Notes: a model not told the origin generated them from the sequence alone. A DNA stretch of 64,000 nucleotides from JAFGGT01 sp036733165 (GCA_036733165.1 DAINBB010000005.1:1-64000); one strand, 5' to 3'; numbered from the stretch's first letter, positions 1-8,573 are shown. Translations and numbers: made by a program.

Positions 1-319
1 AAGGAACTGTAAAAATACAAGCGACATAACGTTTTTCAAGGTGTATGGGAAAGGGGGGGGCTCCATTGCGTGAAAAAGTCACCTATACACCATTTTCAGA
101 AGAGCCTTCCCTTTCCCTCTTTATCCTCTTTTAAAATGAAGGCCCCATATCATATTTACCTTCATACGGTCCGCTTATTAAAAGTAATTTTCACGACCTA
201 AAAAAAGCAGTTTTGATGGTCCGCCCCTCTTTATGAAATAATGTCTATACAGGCTTTAATTATTTATATCATAAACAATACTAGATATGGATATGTTTTG
301 GTACATTGCATGAATCGAT
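1..319. other. Gene-free left edge of the window
   Basis: No convincing coding frame was found. The stretch holds two nested inverted repeats: GGTGTAT (40-46) with ATACACC (85-91), and GGGAAAGGG (47-55) with CCCTTTCCC (109-117). It also has a GGTCCGC element twice (near 170 and 220) and an AT-rich TATA-like sequence near 260-270 that could serve the zinc-ribbon gene. No tRNA or rRNA signature is visible. Confidence 0.4.
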
Positions 320-550
320 ATGAGATATGACAACCATAACGAACTTCTTATAAAGACAGACAATGGCCAACGGTGCAAAGAACGCCTTTTTTCCAACTTG
401 AAGCAAAACTTATCCAAGAAAAAGCGAGATTGGAGAGACGCTCCAGGGAAGGCAATGATGAAGTGTCGTAAATGTGGAAAGGAAATGAAAAGAGTTGGTG
501 ACATATACGTCTGCAGCAATTGCGGAACCGTGGAAAGGACAAGGAAATGA
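320..550 (+). CDS. Small zinc-ribbon protein
   Basis: A 76-residue basic protein. Its last 31 residues form a compact zinc ribbon: CRKCGKEM, then CSNCGTVE, that is CxxC-x12-CxxC. The first 45 residues are lysine/arginine rich with no recognisable fold. An internal ATG ATG at 455, preceded by a purine-rich GGGAAGG, would give a 31-residue protein that is only the ribbon, so the start is uncertain. Such ribbons usually bind nucleic acid or assist transcription or translation, but no specific function can be assigned. It ends 55 bases before apgM, which has its own TATA box. Confidence 0.55.
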   Translation: MRYDNHNELLIKTDNGQRCKERLFSNLKQNLSKKKRDWRDAPGKAMMKCRKCGKEMKRVGDIYVCSNCGTVERTRK

Positions 551-571
551 CCCACCGGTCCCAGACATTAC

Positions 572-580
572 TTTTATATT
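572..580 (+). promoter_or_regulatory. TATA box of apgM
   Basis: TTTTATATT lies about 30 bp before the apgM ATG at 606. Archaeal transcription normally starts 25-27 bp after the box, so the message should begin within a few bases of the ATG and be leaderless. There is no Shine-Dalgarno sequence in front of the ATG, which agrees. Confidence 0.6.
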
Positions 581-605
581 TGTAAAATAGATTATTGATG
601 ATACA

Positions 606-1832
606 ATGAAAATGCTTCTAATCATCTCCGATGGACTGGGTGACGTTCAGGACTCTGAGCTCCAGAACAAGACGCCGTTGGAGTATGGTACCTTTTCGAA
701 TCTCAACAAGATGTGCAAGGAAGGCATTTGCGGAATGATGGACCCGATAGCCCCGGGAACGATCCCCGGAAGCGACACGGCCCATATCTCGATACTCGGA
801 GAGGACCCTTACACGTACTACAATGGCAGAGGTTACCTGGAGGCCCTGGGCACAGGTCTCAGGCCAGGCCCAAATGATGTGGGCTTCAGGCTCAACTTCG
901 GGACCGTAACAGACGGCATCATAGAGGACCGCAGGGCAGGGCGCTCGTCCTTTGGCCTCAAGAGGCTCGTTAAGGACATAAACGATTCGGTAAAACTGGA
1001 CGTTCCCTACCAGTTCAAAGAGGCTACGGGCACAAGGGCGGCCCTGGTGCTTGAAGGGGACAATCTGTCAAATAAGGTGTCCGACGGCGACCCCCACAAC
1101 ATATTCGAGAAACCGAAGAAGGTTGTGGCGCTGGACGGGAGCCCGGAGGCAGAGAGGACCGCGTCCATCATCAACGACTTCATAACAAAATCGCAAAAGG
1201 TCCTGGAGGGCCATCCCGTCAATGAGGAGAGGAAGGCCAACGGGCAGCTCCCGGTGAACTTCCTTCTTGTCAGGGGCGCGGGACTGAGGCCCAGGTATCC
1301 CACGTTCCAGGAACGCTACGGCGTCAGCGCGGCCTGCATAGCCGCCACGGCACTGATAAGGGGCGTTGCGAAATGCTACGGCTTCGACCTCATCGATGTC
1401 GAGGGCATGACTGGCGAGTACAACACGGACATAAAGGCGAAGACCAAGGCGACCCTCGAGGCGCTCCACAAGTACGACTTCGTCTTCACGCACTTCAAAC
1501 CGACCGACACGGCATCCCATGACGGGGATCCCCAAAAGAAGATACAGATGATAGGATATGTGGATTACCTCGTCTCCATGATCATGAAGCACCAGGACCG
1601 CGACGACATAGTGGTGGCATTCACAGGGGACCACACGACACCATGCTCCGTGGGGAATCATACGGGCGAGTCCGTGCCCATCATGATGTGGGGAGGCAGG
1701 GTAAGGCGGGATGAGGTCAATCACTTTGACGAGATATCTTGCGCAAAGGGCGGCCTCGGCCACATAAGGGGCCAGGACGTGGTCCCGATGCTTATGAACC
1801 AGGCTTTGAAAAACAAGCTGTTCGGGGCTTGA
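606..1832 (+). CDS. apgM: Cofactor-independent phosphoglycerate mutase, archaeal type
   Basis: Interconverts 2- and 3-phosphoglycerate in glycolysis/gluconeogenesis without 2,3-bisphosphoglycerate. The 408 residues match the archaeal ApgM length. The N-terminal IISDGLGD carries the first metal-binding Asp, and PGSDTAHISILG (about residues 58-69) has the Ser expected to carry the phosphoryl group. FTHFKPTDTASHDGD and FTGDHTTP supply the second set of Asp/His metal ligands of the alkaline-phosphatase superfamily. The start is supported by the TATA box 30 bp upstream. The 2-phosphoglycerate kinase gene begins two bases after its stop, so the two are almost certainly one operon handling 2-phosphoglycerate. 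Confidence 0.93.
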   Translation: MKMLLIISDGLGDVQDSELQNKTPLEYGTFSNLNKMCKEGICGMMDPIAPGTIPGSDTAHISILGEDPYTYYNGRGYLEALGTGLRPGPNDVGFRLNFGTVTDGIIEDRRAGRSSFGLKRLVKDINDSVKLDVPYQFKEATGTRAALVLEGDNLSNKVSDGDPHNIFEKPKKVVALDGSPEAERTASIINDFITKSQKVLEGHPVNEERKANGQLPVNFLLVRGAGLRPRYPTFQERYGVSAACIAATALIRGVAKCYGFDLIDVEGMTGEYNTDIKAKTKATLEALHKYDFVFTHFKPTDTASHDGDPQKKIQMIGYVDYLVSMIMKHQDRDDIVVAFTGDHTTPCSVGNHTGESVPIMMWGGRVRRDEVNHFDEISCAKGGLGHIRGQDVVPMLMNQALKNKLFGA

Positions 1833-1834
1833 AA

Positions 1835-2725
1835 ATGATCCATGTAAAGAAGAAGGGATTTGAGGAACCCTACTCCAGGTGGAAGATCACGGAGTCCATG
1901 ACATCGGCAGGCTTGGACAGGACCAGGGCCTACGAGCTTGCGCTGGCCATACAAAAGGAGCTCAAGGAACGGCAGGTCAAGGAGATCGAGGAGGACGACC
2001 TGCGCTCCATCGTCTTCGAGAAGCTTGACGGGATAGACAACGGCATAGCCGAAAAGTACGTCATCTGGAATCGCGTAAGGCATGAGAAGATACCGATAAT
2101 CATACTCATAGGGGGGACCTCCGGCATAGGCAAGTCCTCCGTCGCGCTCGAACTCGCCCATCGCCTGGGCATCAAGCAGGTCATAGGGACCGACACGATA
2201 AGGGAGATAATGCGCAACATCATAGCCCCCAATATCATGCCGGAGCTCCACCAGTCGAGCTACGAGGCCTGGAAGGCGATATCCTTCAAGGTCAAGGAGG
2301 ACAAGGTCGTGGTCGGTTTCAGGGAACAGGCAAGGGCGGTCTCGGCAGGGATAAACGCCGCCATAGAGAGGTCCCTCACCGAGGGCATATCCCTCGTGAT
2401 AGAGGGCGTGCACATGGTGCCCGAGTTCATACCGGAGAAGTCGAACGTGGTGAGATTCCTCCTCTATCTGGACGATCCGGAGACGCACGTGTCGAGACTC
2501 TACTCGAGGGCCTCCGAGACCCATATAAGAAGGGATGCCAGCCAGTACCTCGACTCCATGGAGTCGATAGACAAGATACAGAGGTACCTCTTCGACACCG
2601 CAATGGAGGCGAACATACCCACCATAGAGAACAAGGACTTCAACAAGACGCTCTCCCTGATGATGGACGTCACCACGGGCAGGATGAAACAGCTTCTAGA
2701 TAAAACCGATCCTCAGCCTCTCTAG
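1835..2725 (+). CDS. 2-phosphoglycerate kinase
   Basis: Phosphorylates 2-phosphoglycerate to 2,3-bisphosphoglycerate, the precursor of cyclic 2,3-diphosphoglycerate, a methanogen solute. The 296 residues have an N-terminal ATP-cone-like region (about 1-85) and a kinase domain with the P-loop GGTSGIGKSSVA (about 95-106). The start at 1835 fits: it follows the apgM stop by two bases and gives the family's usual N terminus, whereas frames further upstream read through apgM. It stops at TAG. The last 30 bases overlap the convergent CBS gene. The cyclising enzyme cDPG synthetase is not in the window. Confidence 0.88.
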   Translation: MIHVKKKGFEEPYSRWKITESMTSAGLDRTRAYELALAIQKELKERQVKEIEEDDLRSIVFEKLDGIDNGIAEKYVIWNRVRHEKIPIIILIGGTSGIGKSSVALELAHRLGIKQVIGTDTIREIMRNIIAPNIMPELHQSSYEAWKAISFKVKEDKVVVGFREQARAVSAGINAAIERSLTEGISLVIEGVHMVPEFIPEKSNVVRFLLYLDDPETHVSRLYSRASETHIRRDASQYLDSMESIDKIQRYLFDTAMEANIPTIENKDFNKTLSLMMDVTTGRMKQLLDKTDPQPL

Positions 2726-3097
2726 GTCAAGGAAGTTCTTGAACGAGAACATCCCTATCAGGCGGCCCTTCTCCACGACGGGGAGATGTCCGATGTTCTC
2801 CTTCGACATTATCATCAACGCGTCCTTCACCGTCTTCTTCGCGTCGATGGTGATGACCTTGCCGTTGGCGATGACATCCACAGGGGTGGACGAGAGGTCG
2901 ACCCCGTTGGCCACGGCCTTGATGATGTCGCGCTCGGTGATTATCCCAATATGTTTTTCCCCTTCCATCACCACAAGGGACCCTATCTCGATGCTGGACA
3001 TGAGCTTAGCAGCCTCGATTAGGGATTCCCTGCCGTCTATCGTAAGCAGGTTTGGCGTCGTGAATTCCTTGACGGATGTCGTCAGTTTCTGTTCCAT
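2696..3097 (-). CDS. CBS-domain pair protein
   Basis: 133 residues made of two CBS motifs and little else. The first (about 15-70) contains IEIGSLVVMEGEKHIGIITERD, and the second (about 77-130) contains MSKENIGHLPVVEKGRLIGM. Tandem CBS domains bind adenosine nucleotides and act as energy sensors, either alone or with a partner. No catalytic domain is attached, so the partner is unknown. The 3' end overlaps the 3' end of the 2-phosphoglycerate kinase gene by 30 bp. Confidence 0.88.
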   Translation of the reverse strand: MEQKLTTSVKEFTTPNLLTIDGRESLIEAAKLMSSIEIGSLVVMEGEKHIGIITERDIIKAVANGVDLSSTPVDVIANGKVITIDAKKTVKDALMIMSKENIGHLPVVEKGRLIGMFSFKNFLDLERLRIGFI

Positions 3098-3168
3098 GCA
3101 AATGTGATGCTCACAAAACTTAAAATAATCTTCGCATAGTTTTTATATCGCACTTCAGAATAGTTCCA

Positions 3169-4662
3169 ATGATGCGCATTCTCCAGTTCTCCGACACCCA
3201 TATCGCCCTGGACCATCACTTCGACCCCGAGGTCTTCAGGAAGGGCATGAGGCTCGCAAAGACCCATCCCTACGACATCGCCCTGCACGTCGGGGACATA
3301 ACGGAGCACGGGTACGAGAAGGAGTACCGTCTGGCGAGGGAGCTCATAGACCTCCCAAACACAAAGTACCTTCTGGGCAACCACGATGCGAGGAACGTCG
3401 GTTACACGCTCTTCGGCAACTATTTCGGCGAGACCCAGGAGGCCTTCAAGAACGCGGACTTTGCCTTCGGATTCTTTGACTCGACGGTCCCGGACAGGAA
3501 CGAGGGCAGGATAGGCAAGACCGACATGAGGCTTCTCAAGGAGTTCCTCGACGAGCACGCCGACCGCTTCACCGTCGTCGGTTTCCACCACCACATCCTT
3601 CCCGTGCCGCGCTCGGGCCGTGAGAGGGGCCTTATGACGGATGCCGGCAACGTTCTCAAGATCATACTTGACTACCGGGCTGACCTCGTGCTCTCCGCGC
3701 ACCGCCACTCGTACAACGTCTACAAGATAGAGGACACCACGGTCGTGAACTCGGGGACGTTCTCGTCCATAAAGACAAGGGCGGGGGACGACCATTCCTT
3801 CAACTACATCATCTGCCGTCCGAACAAGTCGGTGACCGTTAAGCGGGTGGACATAGAGTCGGGGTCCGAGAACGAGGAGATGCGGCCGCGAAGGGTCTCA
3901 TGCCTCGTTCCGGCGACGGAGAGGAAGGCGAGGCTGGTCCACATGTCGGACACGCACTTCGGCGGGAGCGAGTTCCGCAGGGAGGCGTACGATGCGGCAT
4001 GCAGGAAGATAAACGACATCAGGCCGGATTTCGTGATTCATGCAGGCGATGTGACGGACGACGGTCTGGCCGAGTCCTACGCGAAGGCCAAAGATGAGCT
4101 TGACAAGATACCGTTCCCAAAGATGATAGTCCCCGGGATGAGGGACTACAAGTACCTTGGGGAGGAGCTCTTTGAGACGTACTTCCCTGAGAAGGACCAC
4201 AGGCTCCTCGACATCAATCTCATCTGGGCCGACAGCGTGAAGTTCGACGAGTCCGAGGGCAACATCGGCAGGAGGCAGCTCAAGAGGATACTGAAGAAGG
4301 TCATTCCCGGGATGGTGAACGTTGTCGTGTTCCACCACCATATCGTGCCTGTCCCCTACACCAGGGAGAAGGATGTCCTCGAGGATGCGGGAGACGTCCT
4401 CAAGGCGCTTTGCGGCAATGTGAACCTTATCCTCAACGGGAGCAAGCACGTCTCCTTCTCGTGCATAGTCGACGGCACGGTCATCGCCAATTCCAACACG
4501 CTTTCATCGAAGAAGGTCCACGCCAGGCACGGAAACACCTTCAACGTCATAGACATCCTGAAGAACAACAGCATCGTGATAAGGGAGGTCGGGGTCAGGA
4601 CTGGCGTGAAAAGGATACTCGGCGTGTACTCGGCGTCCTGCCAGATGTCGCCGCAGGACTAG
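3169..4662 (+). CDS. Tandem-domain metallophosphoesterase
   Basis: 497 residues with two calcineurin-like phosphoesterase domains in series. The first (about 1-225) is intact: QFSDTH, HVGDITEHG, LLGNHD, GFHHHI and SAHRHSYN supply the usual Asp/Asn/His metal ligands. The second (about 255-490) keeps HMSDTHFG, HAGDVTDDG and FHHHI. However, GNHD has become PGMRD, and the final GHxH has become NGSKH, so a metal-binding Asn and two His are lost. The second half is therefore probably not catalytic and may be regulatory. Substrate is unknown. It ends on TAG, overlapping the convergent phosphoesterase gene by four bases. Confidence 0.85.
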   Translation: MMRILQFSDTHIALDHHFDPEVFRKGMRLAKTHPYDIALHVGDITEHGYEKEYRLARELIDLPNTKYLLGNHDARNVGYTLFGNYFGETQEAFKNADFAFGFFDSTVPDRNEGRIGKTDMRLLKEFLDEHADRFTVVGFHHHILPVPRSGRERGLMTDAGNVLKIILDYRADLVLSAHRHSYNVYKIEDTTVVNSGTFSSIKTRAGDDHSFNYIICRPNKSVTVKRVDIESGSENEEMRPRRVSCLVPATERKARLVHMSDTHFGGSEFRREAYDAACRKINDIRPDFVIHAGDVTDDGLAESYAKAKDELDKIPFPKMIVPGMRDYKYLGEELFETYFPEKDHRLLDINLIWADSVKFDESEGNIGRRQLKRILKKVIPGMVNVVVFHHHIVPVPYTREKDVLEDAGDVLKALCGNVNLILNGSKHVSFSCIVDGTVIANSNTLSSKKVHARHGNTFNVIDILKNNSIVIREVGVRTGVKRILGVYSASCQMSPQD

Positions 4663-5288
4663 AACTCCCTCAGCGAGCAACGGACCTCGTCGCCAATATC
4701 TATCTCTGCATAGCATCCTTGGAAGAAGGGGCCCGGATTTACAAGAAGAGTGTTCCCTATGCTGTCCATCCCTCGGGACTCGTGGACGTGTCCGCAGATG
4801 TGGATGAGGGGCGCCTTCTCCTCTATGAAGGTCCTGACGCTCCTAGATCCTATGTGTCCCGCCTTTGGCGTGTAGTCCAGCCTTGTGTCGTACGCCGGCA
4901 CGTGGGTGAGCACCATGGCCATGTCGCCGTCCCATCTCACGATCCCGCCGCCTATCTCGTCATCATCGAACTCCCCTGGGGTGTCGAATCGCGACCTCGG
5001 CGCGCCTGAGAATCCGGATATCTTGTAGCCGTCGACCGTCCTCAGTTCGTTGTGGACCGATATTCCCGCGTCGCTGAGATACTCACCCACGGCAGTGTTG
5101 TCGCAGTTCCCGAAGACAGAGAGCACCTTCCTGCCCCTGATGAAGTCATCGAGGATGCACTTGGCCTCCTGGTATCCCCCGAAATGGGTTATGTCGCCGG
5201 CAATGAGTGTCAGGTCGTAGCCGTCAGCTATCTCATCGGCCTTATCGAGCGTTCTGCCGTGTATGTCGCTTATCGCAAGGACCCTCAT
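4659..5288 (-). CDS. Calcineurin-like metallophosphoesterase
   Basis: A single-domain 209-residue phosphoesterase. It opens with RVLAISDIHGR, followed by LIAGDITHFGGY, VFGNCD, VLTHVP and HICGHVHES, which are the five metal-binding blocks in normal order. The frame continues upstream, but the start at 5288 puts SDIHG eight residues from the N terminus as usual for this family. It is likely a small cytosolic phosphodiesterase or phosphatase of unknown substrate. It is divergent from hypC across a 54-bp spacer and convergent with the tandem phosphoesterase. Confidence 0.87.
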   Translation of the reverse strand: MRVLAISDIHGRTLDKADEIADGYDLTLIAGDITHFGGYQEAKCILDDFIRGRKVLSVFGNCDNTAVGEYLSDAGISVHNELRTVDGYKISGFSGAPRSRFDTPGEFDDDEIGGGIVRWDGDMAMVLTHVPAYDTRLDYTPKAGHIGSRSVRTFIEEKAPLIHICGHVHESRGMDSIGNTLLVNPGPFFQGCYAEIDIGDEVRCSLREF

Positions 5289-5342
5289 CTGAACACCATT
5301 AGTTTTTTTAAAAGGCGGATATAATAACTTTGTTGTGGAAAC

Positions 5343-5561
5343 ATGTGTCTTGCAATTCCTGGAAAGCTGATAAAGAAGGACGGCGACAAGGGCATCGTCG
5401 ACTACGACGGCGCAAGGGTGGAGGTCAGGCTTGAGCTCGTCGACGCCGAGGTGGGCGATTACGTGATAGTCCATACGGGATTCGCCATCGAGAAACTTAC
5501 AGAGGAGGACGCGCTCGAGTCCATAGCGCTCTGGAAGAAGATCATGGAGATGGACGGATGA
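5343..5561 (+). CDS. hypC: [NiFe]-hydrogenase maturation chaperone HypC
   Basis: 72 residues beginning MCLAIPGKL, the family signature in which Cys2 holds the Fe(CN)2CO unit. HypC carries the iron centre from HypD to the hydrogenase large subunit. An AT-rich box (5303-5327) lies just upstream, so the message has a very short leader or none. The stop overlaps the hypD start by four bases (ATGA), implying coupled translation. Hydrogenase genes and hypA, B, E and F are not in the window. Confidence 0.95.
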   Translation: MCLAIPGKLIKKDGDKGIVDYDGARVEVRLELVDAEVGDYVIVHTGFAIEKLTEEDALESIALWKKIMEMDG

Positions 5562-6634
5562 ACAAGGACAGGCTGAACGACCCGCATGCCATAAAACTTC
5601 TCTCAAGGAGGGCCCATGAGCTCAGTTCATCGTTTGACGAGGTGAAGCTGATGCACGTGTGCGGCACCCACGAGCACTCGATAGTCGAGTCTGGACTAAG
5701 GGCGCTCTTGCCAGAGAACGTGAGACTGGTATCGGGCCCGGGATGTCCTGTCTGCATAACCCCCAAGGAGGACATAGAAAAGATGATCCACCTTGCGGAC
5801 AAGGGGCTTACCGTCACCACCTTTGGGGACATGATGAACATCCCTTCGGACTCCGGCTCTCTTTCGGACGCCAAGTCCAGGGGCGGAGATGTGAGGATCG
5901 TCTATGGTATCGCCAACTCCCTGGCCCTGGCGGCCAAGGGGAAGGAGGTCGTGCACTTTGGCATAGGGTTCGAGACCACCGTTCCAACATCGTCAGTCGC
6001 CCTGATGTCCGGACAGGAGAACTTCTCGATACTATCCGTACACCGCACGATACCCGAAGCCATGGAGTTCCTCCTGGAATCCGACATCAAGGTGGACGGC
6101 TTCATAGACCCCGGCCATGTATCGTCCATCATAGGCGTGGGTGTCTACCGCCCCCTCTCTGAAAAGTACGGGGTGCCCCAGGTAGTTGCTGGTTTTGAGC
6201 CAGGGGACATCATGCTTTCCGTCGTGATGCTTCTGGAACAGCTACATGATGGAAGGGCCGTGGTGGAGAACGAGTATGCAAGGGCGGTGAGGGAGAACGG
6301 CAACACGAAGGCCATCTCAATGATGGAGGAGACCTTCGAGCACTACGACGCCAAGTGGCGCGCACTTCCGACAATACCGAACTCGGGCCTCAGGATACGA
6401 AAGGGGTATTCTGAGATGGACGCCCTCAAGAGACATGAGGACCTTCTCGGGGACTTCGAGTACGTTCCAAGGAAAGAAGAGTCCGGATGCCGTTGCGCGG
6501 ACATGCTCTTGGGGAACTGCTCGCCCGAGGACTGCCCGCTTTACCGGGGCATATGCTCCCCCGACAATCCCGTGGGGCCTTGCATGGTGTCGATCGAGGG
6601 CACATGCAACATAGCGTACAAGTACGGCCAATAA
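5558..6634 (+). CDS. hypD: [NiFe]-hydrogenase maturation protein HypD
   Basis: 358 residues. HypD is the scaffold, with a 4Fe-4S cluster, on which the Fe(CN)2CO group is built together with HypC and HypE. The family blocks are present: LMHVCGTHEHSI (about 28-39), GPGCPVCITP (about 61-70) and FGIGFETTVPT. At the C terminus CRCADMLLG, CSPEDCPLY and PVGPCMVSIEGTC supply the cluster cysteines. The start overlaps the end of hypC. Its presence shows that the organism matures NiFe hydrogenases. Confidence 0.95.
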   Translation: MNKDRLNDPHAIKLLSRRAHELSSSFDEVKLMHVCGTHEHSIVESGLRALLPENVRLVSGPGCPVCITPKEDIEKMIHLADKGLTVTTFGDMMNIPSDSGSLSDAKSRGGDVRIVYGIANSLALAAKGKEVVHFGIGFETTVPTSSVALMSGQENFSILSVHRTIPEAMEFLLESDIKVDGFIDPGHVSSIIGVGVYRPLSEKYGVPQVVAGFEPGDIMLSVVMLLEQLHDGRAVVENEYARAVRENGNTKAISMMEETFEHYDAKWRALPTIPNSGLRIRKGYSEMDALKRHEDLLGDFEYVPRKEESGCRCADMLLGNCSPEDCPLYRGICSPDNPVGPCMVSIEGTCNIAYKYGQ

Positions 6635-6676
6635 TCTATTTATGTCTTGTTTCATTCACTTCAAGAGGTGTCAAAA

Positions 6677-7210
6677 ATGGAAGACTATGTCGAAGATGCG
6701 GCAATGACGATTGCCAAGCTGATGTGTGCGTCGGCGAGGACCGCGCCGAAGGCCAAGGCCACCGACGATATCACGATATCGATAGTGCCGAAGGAAAAGA
6801 TAGGGAGCCTGGCAGACAAGATGCAGGAGATCTCCTGCGAGAAGGGATGGGCGTTCTACCTCAGGGACTCGAAGAACGTGCTGGACTCTGACGCGATAGT
6901 GCTCATAGGCGCGAGGAACAGGCCGATGGGCCTCGAGTGCGGCGGTTGCGGCCACGACTGCAAGACGCTCCTGGAATTGAGGAAGGAGAACGCAGACTTC
7001 CCCGGTCCTGTATGCGTGTTCAAGTCGATGGACCTGGGCATAGCACTGTCAAGCGCGGCCAAGACCGCCTCGATGCACAACGCGGACAACAGGATGATGT
7101 ACACTGTCGGCGTCGCAGCTATGAGATTGGGTCTCATAGAGGGAGACATCGCGATAGGCATACCCATCTCCATCAAAGGCAAGAACATCTACTTTGACAG
7201 GAAGATGTGA
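6677..7210 (+). CDS. DUF2148 ferredoxin-like protein
   Basis: 177 residues matching the DUF2148 family, short proteins with conserved cysteines that probably bind an iron-sulphur cluster or metal. Visible motifs are MCASARTAPKAKATDD (about 14-29) and LECGGCGHDCKTL (about 87-99). The start at 6677 is chosen because AAGAGGTG lies 7 bases before it; an in-frame ATG at 6647 has no ribosome site. It is 42 bases downstream of hypD and may share that transcript. Function is unknown. Confidence 0.75.
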   Translation: MEDYVEDAAMTIAKLMCASARTAPKAKATDDITISIVPKEKIGSLADKMQEISCEKGWAFYLRDSKNVLDSDAIVLIGARNRPMGLECGGCGHDCKTLLELRKENADFPGPVCVFKSMDLGIALSSAAKTASMHNADNRMMYTVGVAAMRLGLIEGDIAIGIPISIKGKNIYFDRKM

Positions 7211-7221
7211 CCTGGGATCCA

Positions 7222-7323
7222 TCAATACTCAAGGTACTCTTGGAATTCCCCATCCATCTTGTTCTTCATGAATCTCTTCCTTTTCATGTCAGCCTTTTGA
7301 AAGTCCTTGTATGTCTTTCCCAT
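7222..7323 (-). CDS. Small highly charged 33-residue protein
   Basis: A short frame of 33 codons with an unusually good start: AAAGGTGA at 7338-7331 (minus strand) stands seven bases before ATG at 7323. The product begins MGKTYKDFQK, is very rich in Lys, Arg, Asp, Glu and Met, has no Cys and no hydrophobic segment, and ends EYLEY. It sits alone in a 274-bp gap between convergent genes. A rich ribosome site on so short an AT-flanked frame suggests a real gene, possibly a nucleic-acid or ribosome-binding peptide. No family is recognised. Confidence 0.55.
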   Translation of the reverse strand: MGKTYKDFQKADMKRKRFMKNKMDGEFQEYLEY

Positions 7324-7484
7324 AATAGTTTCACCTTTAACTGATTATCTTCAATTAAATCACTAACAAGCGTTTACAAAAAAGCGAATTCTTCCATACT
7401 CTCTCAAATATGTTATGAATGCTATTTCATTATGAGTTTAAATATATTTTCTTTCAAAAAACGTAAAAATGTCATAATAATAGT

Positions 7485-8573
7485 TTAGATAACATCTTTC
7501 TCTATGAATTTGGAAAGCATGAGCTTTGCAACCGCCAAATAGCGCGGTTTGAACATCACACGGTCACCAGTATCAAGGTCGCTCCTGTCGTCATCGATAC
7601 TGAATACGCACATATCGGAGCTTATCCCAACGAAGTCCATGTAGGAATTCTTAGGCTTGAGGTCCCCATGGTCCACGTCTAGGAGGCCAAAGTCCAAGAT
7701 GGCCTTCTTTGCCGTTCCGGAATCATCGCCGTTGCCCTCTGTGGTGTGCCCGATGCTCGCCTCGCCGATCACGCCGTCCGGAATGATGTCCTTCTCCTTC
7801 AACTCAATTATCTGGCTACAGAACTCGAAGGCGCTCTCTGAGAGTCCCATAAATCTCCTATTGTCCAGGGGCGACGTCCCGAAGAAGGCGGCCTCCCCTA
7901 TTCTGAAGTGATTGATGTCCTTTGGCACCTTATTGTCCTCGATGAGCGGAAGCGTTATCGAACTGCCGCCCGAGACCAGTCCGAGCCTCTCGCCATACTT
8001 GTGTTCAAGCAACTGCTTGTAGAGGCAGAGCTGGATAAGTTTGTCCCTTGTGGGCTCCACTCCGTACATGCAACCGAGATTCGTCCCTATGCCCGCGACC
8101 TTGATGTTTTGCAGATGGAAGACCTTTTCGTAGAATTTTTCTACCTCCGCCCTGAGGATGCCTTCCCTCAGCTCCCCGAGCTCGATCATGATAATTACAT
8201 TGTGGATCTTTCCCTGCTCCCTAGCCTCCCGATTCAGGGCCTCTATGGTGATCATCGAGGTGTTCAGGGAATAGTCCGCGTATCTCACCACATGACCTAC
8301 ATACCTCCTCTCGGGGGGCTTGATGTACATTGTCCTGATATCGGGATCTATCGTTTTGATGGTCCTGAGGCTGCCTATCCTTGATTCGCCCACTGAGTGG
8401 AGCCCGTCCTTCTCCTCGCAGCAGAGGACCTTCTCGAGGGTCCTTTTGTGTCCGCACAGGACCTTGGAGACAAGCGTCCATTGGATGTCCCTCTCGGCGA
8501 GGTATCTGTTGAGCCGACTGATGTTGGACCTGATCTCATCGGTGTCTATACGGAGCGTGGCCATGCCATTCAT
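7485..8573 (-). CDS. PLP-dependent alanine/ornithine racemase family protein
   Basis: 362 residues of the fold-III PLP family (alanine racemase N-terminal barrel), most like the ornithine/YhfX racemase group. The barrel begins MATLRIDTDEIRSN. WTLVSKVLCGHK (about 33-44) carries the likely PLP lysine, and GLVSGGSSITLP has the glycine-rich phosphate-binding loop. The start at 8573 overlaps the stop of the upstream acetyltransferase (ATGA), and a second ATG lies three codons in. The pair probably acts on one D- or L-amino acid, but the substrate cannot be read from sequence. Confidence 0.78.
   Translation of the reverse strand: MNGMATLRIDTDEIRSNISRLNRYLAERDIQWTLVSKVLCGHKRTLEKVLCCEEKDGLHSVGESRIGSLRTIKTIDPDIRTMYIKPPERRYVGHVVRYADYSLNTSMITIEALNREAREQGKIHNVIIMIELGELREGILRAEVEKFYEKVFHLQNIKVAGIGTNLGCMYGVEPTRDKLIQLCLYKQLLEHKYGERLGLVSGGSSITLPLIEDNKVPKDINHFRIGEAAFFGTSPLDNRRFMGLSESAFEFCSQIIELKEKDIIPDGVIGEASIGHTTEGNGDDSGTAKKAILDFGLLDVDHGDLKPKNSYMDFVGISSDMCVFSIDDDRSDLDTGDRVMFKPRYLAVAKLMLSKFIEKDVI

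Noticed and set aside
1068..2524. Long minus-strand open frames across apgM and 2-phosphoglycerate kinase
   Set aside because: They lie antisense to clear genes, have no family motif, and are explained by the GC-rich codon pattern of the plus-strand genes. The same applies to long frames opposite proS, cfbB, the P-type ATPase, feoB and glyA.
2696..2725. TAG at the end of the 2-phosphoglycerate kinase as a pyrrolysine codon
   Set aside because: Reading on gives no recognisable extension of the protein family, and TAG is a frequent stop throughout the window.
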